Origin: a virus
Virus record (IMG/VR): IMGVR_UViG_3300041955_000163
Coordinates: 1 to 37,563 of that record
Length of the DNA stretch: 37,563 bases
Strand: one strand, 5' to 3'
How positions within the stretch are numbered: position 1 is the first letter of the stretch; the number at the start of each line of letters is the position of its first letter. This document shows positions 26,232 through 31,876 of this stretch, piece after piece. A program made the position numbers and the translations under genes. The notes beneath the pieces were generated by a model. The model was not told the DNA's origin, did no database searches, and saw only the letters and a program-made list of their open reading frames with translations.

Positions 26232-26396
26232 TTAGATTTTCGCCTTAATGACGGCAGCCAGCTTCTTGGCTTCGACAGAGAGGCTGGATTCCATCTTCTC
26301 CACGTCCGCCTTGATGGCCGTCAGCTTCACCTTGTAGTGGATTGCCAACCCGACCGCCACGACGACGATTACTACGACTGCGATGATTCCAATCAT
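26232..26396 (-). CDS. 54-aa single-span membrane protein, possible lysis accessory
   Basis: It starts at ATG 26396 with AGGAGG upstream and stops at TAA 26232. The N-terminus is a strong membrane span (IIAVVVIVVVAVGLAI, about 3-19). A charged helix follows (KVKLTAIKADVEKMESSLSVEAKKLAAVIKAKI). This layout (short N-terminal anchor plus helical periplasmic or cytoplasmic tail) occurs in small holins and in inner-membrane spanins. Position next to the wall-enzyme gene supports a lysis role, which is inferred. Confidence 0.65.
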   Translation of the reverse strand: MIGIIAVVVIVVVAVGLAIHYKVKLTAIKADVEKMESSLSVEAKKLAAVIKAKI

Positions 26397-26412
26397 TTGC
26401 CCATCCTCCTAT

Positions 26413-26664
26413 CTAAGAACTGAAAAGTATATCGTCCTCCCAGAGCACCACGATGGGGTTGCCATCGGCGTCCTCCGTGGAGAATCCGAGGTGCTTGGGG
26501 AAGTGGACGGTATCGCCCACGCTCCACATCGAGAATCCCCCGGCAGCGATGACGGTGCCTTGGTCGGGGCGCTCCCGGCTCCCGTCCGGGATGACCAGAC
26601 CGGCGTCCGATACCGAGGCTACCTCCTCGGGCTTCACGGCGATGCGCTTGGTCCCCAGCTTCAT
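26413..26664 (-). CDS. groES: Phage GroES-like co-chaperonin
   Basis: This 83-aa protein starts at ATG 26664 after GGAGG and overlaps the previous stop (ATGA). It follows the Cpn10 pattern: RIAVKPEE, then a short mobile-loop-like stretch (VSDAGLVIPDGSRERPDQG), then GTVIAAGG, VGDTVHFPKHLG and IVVLWEDDILF. E. coli GroES has about 97 residues, so this one is about 14 shorter. The mobile loop reads AGLVI where GroES has GGIVL. It would cap the phage GroEL encoded two genes upstream, or the host GroEL as T4 gp31 does. Symbol given by family similarity. Confidence 0.85.
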   Translation of the reverse strand: MKLGTKRIAVKPEEVASVSDAGLVIPDGSRERPDQGTVIAAGGFSMWSVGDTVHFPKHLGFSTEDADGNPIVVLWEDDILFSS

Positions 26665-27056
26665 CTCACAACCTCCAAGGTATGGTCAATCGATACATAC
26701 ATCCTGACCCTCGTCTCATAGGGCATCACGATGCATCCCTCGCTGGCATTGCCGGGAATAGCCGTGTCGGCATGGCACCAGAAGCCGCCCCGCCTCTCCG
26801 AGCCTGCCGGGGCATTGGGGGAGAGCCTCACCAGATGGAGCGGGAAGCAGTAGGGACCAAGCCTTGAACCCTTGACCACGAGGTCACCGAACCGGTAGGT
26901 GCCCTCGGGGATAGGACCCACATCGGGAATCCCCTCGTCGGCGGGATTGTCGATGGCGTCCTTGCGCTTGCCGCAGTCGCCGCCCGCATATCCCTTGCCC
27001 GCAAGGTTCCCCTCGGGGTCAGTCATCTCGCCGGTCGTGATCTTGAATGTCCACAT
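26661..27056 (-). CDS. L,D-transpeptidase-like (DUF2778/Tlde1 type) wall enzyme
   Basis: This 131-aa protein starts at ATG 27056 (MWTFKITTGEM) with AGGAGAC seven bases upstream. It has GPIPEGTYRFG (about 47-57) and WCHADTAIPGNASEGC (about 93-108). His-95 and Cys-108 are placed like the catalytic His and Cys of the L,D-transpeptidase fold (H-x-about 13-S-x-G-C). Proteins of this family cut or remodel peptidoglycan. No signal peptide is seen, so it may rely on the neighbouring membrane protein or act from the virion. In this phage it is the best lysis-enzyme candidate. Confidence 0.72.
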   Translation of the reverse strand: MWTFKITTGEMTDPEGNLAGKGYAGGDCGKRKDAIDNPADEGIPDVGPIPEGTYRFGDLVVKGSRLGPYCFPLHLVRLSPNAPAGSERRGGFWCHADTAIPGNASEGCIVMPYETRVRMYVSIDHTLEVVR

Positions 27057-27058
27057 AG

Positions 27059-27220
27059 CTAGTCTCCTGCCTCGTCTTCCCACTCCGTCTCGTCGGCGGC
27101 ACGTACCCGGAGGATCTTCACGTCCTCCTCCTTCTCGATGCCGATGACCTCCACGTGGGGAATCAAGGTCCCTTCGTCGTCCACGACGATGTCGATGATG
27201 TTCCCTTCCTTAACGACCAT
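27059..27220 (-). CDS. Acidic 53-aa protein
   Basis: It starts at ATG 27220, overlapping the GroEL stop by 11 bp, with GGAGG nine bases upstream in the GroEL coding end. The sequence is acidic (IIDIVVDDEGTLIPHVEVIGIEKEEDVKILRVRAADETEWEDEAGD). It lies between GroEL and the wall enzyme in the same operon. No family is recognised. Confidence 0.65.
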   Translation of the reverse strand: MVVKEGNIIDIVVDDEGTLIPHVEVIGIEKEEDVKILRVRAADETEWEDEAGD

Positions 27221-28694
27221 CCTTCAGTGCCTCCGAGACCGTGCCCTCGCAACTCAATACCAGGGTCGCAATCGAAGCAGCATTTCTGAGCGATGCCTTC
27301 ACCACTGCCACCGGGTCAAGGATGTCGGTAGTGACCTCCACATCGTGCCCGGCGTTCAGGCAAATCTGGTTGTAGGGAGCGCTGCACGCCTCCCTGACTA
27401 TGGAGTCGGCAGAGAGGGAACTTGCAGCGTCGGCGAGCCCCACGCCCGCCCCCACCACGACACCCTCCCGGACGGCGGCCATCGTGGCTCCCACGGCGTC
27501 CTCCACCCGGTCCTTCTTCTCGCTTTGCTCGGCGGCGGTGGTCCCGCCGACCTTGATGACGGCTACCTGCCCGGCAAGCAGGGCTATGCGCTCGGCAAGC
27601 TGCCCCTGCTCGTAGTCGGACTCCGATGCCTCCCGAGCCTTGCGCAGGGAGACGATTCTCTTCAGAAGATCCACGGGCTCCCCCTTGCCCCCGAGGATGG
27701 TCGTCGAGTTCCGGGTGACGATGGCGGAGTCGCAGGAGCCGAGGTGCTCCAGCCCGACCTTGTCCAGGGGGATGCCAAGCTCGTCGGTAAGGGCTACCCC
27801 CCCGCAGACGGCGGCGATGTCGCCGAGGAACGCCTTGCGCCGGTCCCCGTAATAGGGCACGACCACGCAGCAGCTTTTCAGTGCCGTGCGGTTGGCGACC
27901 ATAATCTGGAGGATGTCGAACTCGAAGTCCTCGCAGAGGAAGAGCAGGGGACGCCCGCTCTTGAACACGGTGTCCATCAGCTTCATGTAGGGGGGCAGCG
28001 CCGTCACCCGCCGCTCCAGCATCAGGAGGTAGGGATGGTCGAGCGTGCATACGCCGGTCGCCGGGTCGGTGACGAAGTTCTCGACCTTGTAGCCGCTGGC
28101 GAACTTGAGACCCGCCGTCGCCTCCACCCGGCTCTCGGCCGTCCGTGAGTTGTCGATGGAAATGCTGCCGTCCTCGCCCGCCGCAGTGATCGCCTGCGCC
28201 ACGAGGTGCCCGATCTCGGCGGATCCGTTGGCGGCGAGGGTCGCCACCAGCACCGCCCTGTCGCCCAGGGGCTCCGCAGCCCTTCCGAGGTTCTCCGCCA
28301 CGGTATCTACGTCGCAGGCTATCTCCCGCCGAAGGTCCACGAACGACCGGGGGGAAGCCATCGCAAGCTCCAGGATGCGGGTCCCGAGGAGGCACGTCGC
28401 CGTGGTGCCGTCGCCCACCTGGCTGACCGTCTTATTGGCAGCCTGCCTCAGGAGCGCAGCACCCATCTCTTCGTTTGAATCCCCGAGATGAATCGAGCGG
28501 GCACAGGTAACCCCATCCTTCGTGGTCTGAGGGTCATACCAGATGCGACCATCCTTGGTATCGACCGCACGCTCAATAACGCACGTCCTACCATAAGGTC
28601 CCATCGTGCTGGAAACTACCTCGTTGAGCTTCTTCATCCCCGATAGAAGCCTCTTCCGGGCTTCATCCCCGTGCAGCAGCAGCTTGCTCATCAT
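27210..28694 (-). CDS. groEL: Phage GroEL-like chaperonin, C-terminally shortened
   Basis: This 494-aa protein starts at ATG 28694 with AAGGAG just upstream, overlapping the previous stop. Hallmarks: TMGPYGR (30-36), TTKDGVT (57-63, Asp-60 matches Asp-52), GDGTTAT (94-100, Asp-95 matches Asp-87), then RVEDAVGATMAAVREG with Asp-399 matching the catalytic Asp-398, and VGAGVGL. It therefore has the ATPase residues. E. coli GroEL has 548. The shortage is C-terminal: between LNAGHDVEV and ILDP the usual loop carrying the GYNAATEEY segment is missing, and there is no GGM tail. Phage chaperonins usually help fold structural proteins. The pair with GroES in one operon supports a working chamber. Confidence 0.9.
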   Translation of the reverse strand: MMSKLLLHGDEARKRLLSGMKKLNEVVSSTMGPYGRTCVIERAVDTKDGRIWYDPQTTKDGVTCARSIHLGDSNEEMGAALLRQAANKTVSQVGDGTTATCLLGTRILELAMASPRSFVDLRREIACDVDTVAENLGRAAEPLGDRAVLVATLAANGSAEIGHLVAQAITAAGEDGSISIDNSRTAESRVEATAGLKFASGYKVENFVTDPATGVCTLDHPYLLMLERRVTALPPYMKLMDTVFKSGRPLLFLCEDFEFDILQIMVANRTALKSCCVVVPYYGDRRKAFLGDIAAVCGGVALTDELGIPLDKVGLEHLGSCDSAIVTRNSTTILGGKGEPVDLLKRIVSLRKAREASESDYEQGQLAERIALLAGQVAVIKVGGTTAAEQSEKKDRVEDAVGATMAAVREGVVVGAGVGLADAASSLSADSIVREACSAPYNQICLNAGHDVEVTTDILDPVAVVKASLRNAASIATLVLSCEGTVSEALKDGR

Positions 28695-29104
28695 TTCTCC
28701 TTGACCACCACCTCGGCGGGTATCTCATATTCCTTCACCAGGAAGCGCACAGCCGACCGCAGGGCTACCAGCTTCCGGGCGGTAGAGGTTGCCCTGCCCA
28801 GCCTGCTGAGAATCCGGCTCAGGGTATTCCTGACGACGTGACGGTCGCCGTTCTTCCCCGAAGCCTCGGCTATCCAGCTATAGGCGGAGCTTACGTTGAT
28901 GCCGTTCGCCTTCAGGTAAGAGCAGAAGGTCCCAAGGCGGGAACCACGGTAACCACCTGTGGAATTCCTCCTGCCGAAGCAGGCACGCAGCCTGATGAGG
29001 AGCTTCCCCGCCTTTATCCGCTCAGCCTTCAGCCTGCGGGTCCCGGCAGCGATGGAGCCTGCCAGCCGGACAATCTCCTTGGTAAGAGTCCCTATGCTGC
29101 TCAT
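28691..29104 (-). CDS. DUF3102-like helical protein
   Basis: This 137-aa basic protein starts at ATG 29104 (MSSIGTLTKE) with GGAGGTC seven bases upstream, its ATG sharing TGATG with the methyltransferase stop. The stretch KAGKLLIRLRACFG, then GTFCSYLKANGINVSSAYSWIAEASG resembles the DUF3102 pattern (G-x-x-L-x-x-x-K, then F-x-x-W/Y-L, then S-x-x-x-A). This may be a DNA-binding helix-turn-helix. The C-terminal part is basic and helical. Role is unknown. A transcription or partition-like function is only a guess. Confidence 0.65.
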   Translation of the reverse strand: MSSIGTLTKEIVRLAGSIAAGTRRLKAERIKAGKLLIRLRACFGRRNSTGGYRGSRLGTFCSYLKANGINVSSAYSWIAEASGKNGDRHVVRNTLSRILSRLGRATSTARKLVALRSAVRFLVKEYEIPAEVVVKEK

Positions 29105-30105
29105 CACTTGACCTCCATGAACGCCTTTATGAACTCCGCCGCGACCTGCGGGACTATGGCGTTGCCGTATCCCCTGAGGGCGTCCACCCTGCCGGGTAGC
29201 CTTGGAGCCACCGGGCATGTTCCGGGTTGAGCGGGTCTATAGACCCCGTCCCGGCACCAGAGCCACTCGCAGCCGTCCCAGAAGCCAGAAGAGCGTAGTC
29301 CCTCAGCTTGTAATGCCCCGCCGTCCCCGGCCGAACCTCCATCACTCCGCCCTCCCCGTCCGAGGCGTGGGGCGTCCTCCACGAGGCCATCAATGCCTGG
29401 TTCCCCAGGCTGGGGCTGAACCCCCTGGCAAGAGCCTGCTCCGCCGTGCCGTTCGGCTCCTGAGAGCGGGGCGTCTGCCATCCCGCCATCCTCGCTTGGT
29501 CCTTCAGGTCGCTCCAGTAGCTCCCCGGCATCCGTGGGTCCCGAGGCTGGTCGGGCTTGAGGCGCATCGGGCGTCCCTGCCCCGAGGCATCCGTCTCTGT
29601 GGGGGTCTTCCAATAACCTTGCCCCCCAGTAGATTCTGTGCCGCATGTGCGGTGCCCCGACGCCCGCAGCAGGCAGTACGGCAAGCCCAGTAACGTAGCC
29701 CTCTCGCTCCAGCGGTAGGAGAAGAGCCTCGACCCAGTGGTGCTTAATCGCCGCCTCAACCTGCTCCCCAAAGAGGAGCTTAGGACGCATAGAGCGGACG
29801 AGTCCGAGGAAGGGGTAGAGCAACTGGCCACGGGGGTCGTTGAACCCCCTTCCCTTGCCTGCGGTGCTGAAGCTTGGGCAGGGGAGGCTGGCGGTCCAGC
29901 ATCCAAGCTCGGGGCACCCGGCAAGCCGGAGGGCGTATGCCCACCCGCCGATGCCTGCGAACAGGTGGACCTGCGTGTATCCTTCAAGGTCTCCGGGGGT
30001 GATGTCCTCAATGCTGCGCTCGTCGATGGTTCCATCGGGTATAAGCTCCTTGTCGATGAGGTACCTGAGCCACCTGCCGGTGGCTATGTCGTTGTAGTAG
30101 GTCAT
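29104..30105 (-). CDS. DNA (cytosine-5) methyltransferase
   Basis: This 333-aa protein starts at ATG 30105. Motifs: I HLFAGIGGW (47-55), IV LPCPSFS (75-80, catalytic Cys-77), VI GEQVEA (113-118), VIII MRHRIYWG (154-161) and X GYGNAIVPQ (312-320). Between about 162 and 290 lies a low-complexity linker in which LEDP, MADAP and VEDAP recur. This is the phage-type Dcm layout. It likely protects phage DNA from host restriction or copies a host modification. It follows the glycosyltransferase gene by 4 bp. A second frame of the same DNA also looks coding and is described separately. Confidence 0.9.
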   Translation of the reverse strand: MTYYNDIATGRWLRYLIDKELIPDGTIDERSIEDITPGDLEGYTQVHLFAGIGGWAYALRLAGCPELGCWTASLPCPSFSTAGKGRGFNDPRGQLLYPFLGLVRSMRPKLLFGEQVEAAIKHHWVEALLLPLEREGYVTGLAVLPAAGVGAPHMRHRIYWGARLLEDPHRDGCLGAGTPDAPQARPASGPTDAGELLERPEGPSEDGGMADAPLSGAERHGGAGSCQGVQPQPGEPGIDGLVEDAPRLGRGGRSDGGSAGDGGALQAEGLRSSGFWDGCEWLWCRDGVYRPAQPGTCPVAPRLPGRVDALRGYGNAIVPQVAAEFIKAFMEVK

Positions 30106-30109
30106 CAGG

Positions 30110-30883
30110 CTATCCTCCTCCCCCCCTTCCTACCTTCCCGTGCGGTCTGACCTCGCCCGGTGGCAGCCTCTTGGTACCGCCCCTTCCTATGACATCCGGG
30201 CACTGCATGAGGACGTACTTTCCGGGTATGCCGGAACGCCGGTCCGTGTAGTAGCCCACGAGGTCGCTGTCCTCCGCCCTTATCCCGTGGTCCCACAGGA
30301 CCCTTCCCACCCAGCCGTCCTCGATGGTCCAGTCCTCGGGGTCCGCCTCCGCCATAACCTGCAACGACCTCCGGGATAGCCAGTAGGCTCCCCCGCTGCA
30401 ATAGGCACCGACGTGCCGGTGATGGTTGACGGCGCTCGAATACGCCCCGAGCACCCTGCCGCAGTAGTCCGACCCTGGTCTGGGAAGACCAGGGTAGACG
30501 ATGCTATCGTCGTCCACCTTCCACATCCCGCCGTAGCCGAGGACGTAGACGAGCCTGAAGACGGCGGACATCTTCTTGGGCAGCGACCTGTAGTCATCGG
30601 GCACCGCATAGCCTACCACGGAGGAGAGGTTTCTCCCGGTGGCCACGAAGATGTCGTACTCGCTGGCGAGATGGGGGAACCACGTCCTGAGCGCGACCTC
30701 CAGCCGGTGCTGGTACCGGGGTTGGTCGCAGGTGATGAGGGCGATGGCAGCATCGGATGCGGGCTGTGCATCGGATACGACCACGGAGGGGAGGGGAGGA
30801 GAAAAGGGGTCCCAGGCGTAGGAGCGGTAAGGGTCGGCGCTGCCCTCGGGATAGGGGGTCGTTGAGAATGGGGACGTGGCCAT
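30110..30883 (-). CDS. GT31-like (Fringe-type) glycosyltransferase
   Basis: This 257-aa protein starts at ATG 30883. KVDDDSIVYPG (122-132) holds the DDD metal site. CSGGAYWLSRRSL (162-174) and EDWTIEDGWVGRVL (183-196) match the later motifs of GT31 galactosyl/Fringe enzymes (GGAY-x-L-S, then ED-V-x-x-G). There is no signal peptide or membrane span, so it acts in the cytoplasm. The acceptor could be phage or host surface sugar, a virion protein or modified DNA. The adjacent methyltransferase makes DNA worth considering, but no hydroxylase gene is present. It is the first gene of the late operon. Confidence 0.78.
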   Translation of the reverse strand: MATSPFSTTPYPEGSADPYRSYAWDPFSPPLPSVVVSDAQPASDAAIALITCDQPRYQHRLEVALRTWFPHLASEYDIFVATGRNLSSVVGYAVPDDYRSLPKKMSAVFRLVYVLGYGGMWKVDDDSIVYPGLPRPGSDYCGRVLGAYSSAVNHHRHVGAYCSGGAYWLSRRSLQVMAEADPEDWTIEDGWVGRVLWDHGIRAEDSDLVGYYTDRRSGIPGKYVLMQCPDVIGRGGTKRLPPGEVRPHGKVGRGGGG

Positions 30884-31118
30884 TAGGCGGTATCTCCAAG
30901 GGATAATACTAAGGGAACAGGAAGTCGGTGACGATTAGTCGGCAGCAAGGGGGCGGGATACACGGGGGACCCAAGAAAAGGGGGGTGAATGGCTAAGTTG
31001 CACAAAACAAAGAAGAAAGAAGGGGTCCCGCCAGGCGGGCGGCTTGGGCGAAAGGGGGTGCCGGGACTCCCCGGCACCGGGGGGGCGACCGTTTTGCCGG
31101 AAGGTTCCTTATGCTATA

Positions 31119-31137
31119 TGGCTAAACGATTGAAAAC
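31119..31137 (+). repeat. 19-bp inverted repeat, right copy
   Basis: The plus strand reads TGGCTAAACGATTGAAAAC, the same as the minus strand at 135-153. It lies about 240 bp upstream of the first late gene. Confidence 0.85.
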
Positions 31138-31143
31138 AAAATG

Positions 31144-31149
31144 ATTATA
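31144..31149 (-). promoter_or_regulatory. Possible late promoter -10 box
   Basis: The minus strand has TATAAT here in an AT-rich stretch, 260 bp upstream of the first late gene. I see no good -35 hexamer at 16-18 bp, so an activator or phage-modified polymerase might be needed. A weaker TATTAT lies at 30903-30908, close to the glycosyltransferase start. Confidence 0.25.
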
Positions 31150-31403
31150 TATGATTGTGATGGGGATACACCGTTGCAGCCTTGGATATGGGCTTAGCGT
31201 CCCGGCTCCAAGTATTTATCATTCAGTTACTCAAGAAGGCTCAGTGTCATAGATACCGCTAAAGTATGCCTGTAAGTCATTGATAATGCTCATAATGCAT
31301 CGGATTGTTAATCCTGCGGCTGGCTGACTTTCGCCTTTTGTTCGCCTGCCTGTACTTTCGCTTTATTTTCGCCTGGTGTCGTCACCACGGGTTACACGGT
31401 TGG

Positions 31404-31664
31404 TTATGCCGTTATTTCGGCATCGGCTCTGGCTCTTTTGAACGTGTCCCTCCACTTGTCAAGGGCATCGTACAGCCGCTCGTTCTCCTCCTCGTCGTGG
31501 GTCACGCAATGGTCCTCCAGCTTGTGCCAGGTGAGCGGTCTGTCCGTGAACCTTGCCCCGCATCCGGGGCAGCACAGGTCTAGCCTCTTGAAGTGTATCC
31601 CAAGCTCGCACTCCATGAAGACCTTGAGCGGTGCCCGCATCTGGTGCGCTCGTGTATCTCTCAT
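31404..31664 (-). CDS. Zinc-finger-like small protein, 86 aa
   Basis: It starts at ATG 31664 (MRDTRAHQMRAP) with GAGGAGG seven bases upstream. The longer frame to 31748 merely reads through the GTTGTCA repeats. CCPGCG (31-36) and HKLEDHCVTH (47-56) could form a zinc site. The C-terminus is a charged helix (EEENERLYDALDKWRDTFKRARA). It lies directly downstream of the GTTGTCA repeats, so it could be an early regulator. No family is recognised. Confidence 0.65.
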   Translation of the reverse strand: MRDTRAHQMRAPLKVFMECELGIHFKRLDLCCPGCGARFTDRPLTWHKLEDHCVTHDEEENERLYDALDKWRDTFKRARADAEITA

Positions 31665-31693
31665 CGTGTATCCTCCTCGCCGGTCCAGAAGTG

Positions 31694-31765
31694 GTTGTCG
31701 CTTTCCCATTCGGTTGTCACACGGGTTGTCACACGGGTTGTCAAACATTCTAAAGGCGGTTGTCA
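31694..31765 (+). repeat. GTTGTCA direct repeats (candidate iterons)
   Basis: GTTGTCA occurs at 31713, 31725, 31737 and 31759, and GTTGTCG at 31694. The three middle copies are spaced 12 bp apart (CACACGG between them). They lie 30-100 bp upstream of the 86-aa gene. Three more copies, in the opposite orientation, lie at 31885-31912. They may bind an initiator or repressor. Confidence 0.7.
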
Positions 31766-31803
31766 GGTTTCCTTATATCCCCGAAGAAGAAAATAGGAAT
31801 ATG

Positions 31804-31839
31804 ATATATATATATCACACACACACACACACACACACA
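31804..31839. repeat. (AT)6(CA)12 microsatellite
   Basis: Six AT dinucleotides are followed without a break by twelve CA dinucleotides. Such tracts are rare in phage genomes and melt or form Z-like DNA easily. It sits between the two oppositely oriented GTTGTCA clusters. Confidence 0.95.
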
Positions 31840-31876
31840 TACACTGTAACTGACACCCTTATACATTCCAAACCAC

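Larger units (their letters stand above)
30884..31403. other. Non-coding region before the late operon
   Basis: About 520 bp without a convincing gene, AT-rich on the right half. It holds a 9-bp perfect hairpin (31057-31065 with 31070-31078), the right copy of the 19-bp inverted repeat and a TATAAT on the minus strand. It also has four close copies of TTCGCCT at 31330, 31341, about 31357 (one base short) and 31368. Tiny frames of 20-25 codons exist on the minus strand, but none has a ribosome site. It most likely carries the late promoter and its control sites. Confidence 0.5.

Noticed and set aside
29154-30035. Second-frame 293-aa protein as an independent gene
   Set aside because: No start or ribosome site of its own, and its first half is frame-shadow. 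Only its C-terminal half is interesting and is reported as a finding.
30883-31077. 64-aa minus-strand frame ending in TAATG at the glycosyltransferase start
   Set aside because: It is proline-rich, starts at a non-ATG codon inside a GC hairpin and has no ribosome site. The overlap may be chance.
31694-31765. CRISPR array
   Set aside because: Repeats are 7 bp with 5-15 bp spacing, far too short, and no cas gene is present.
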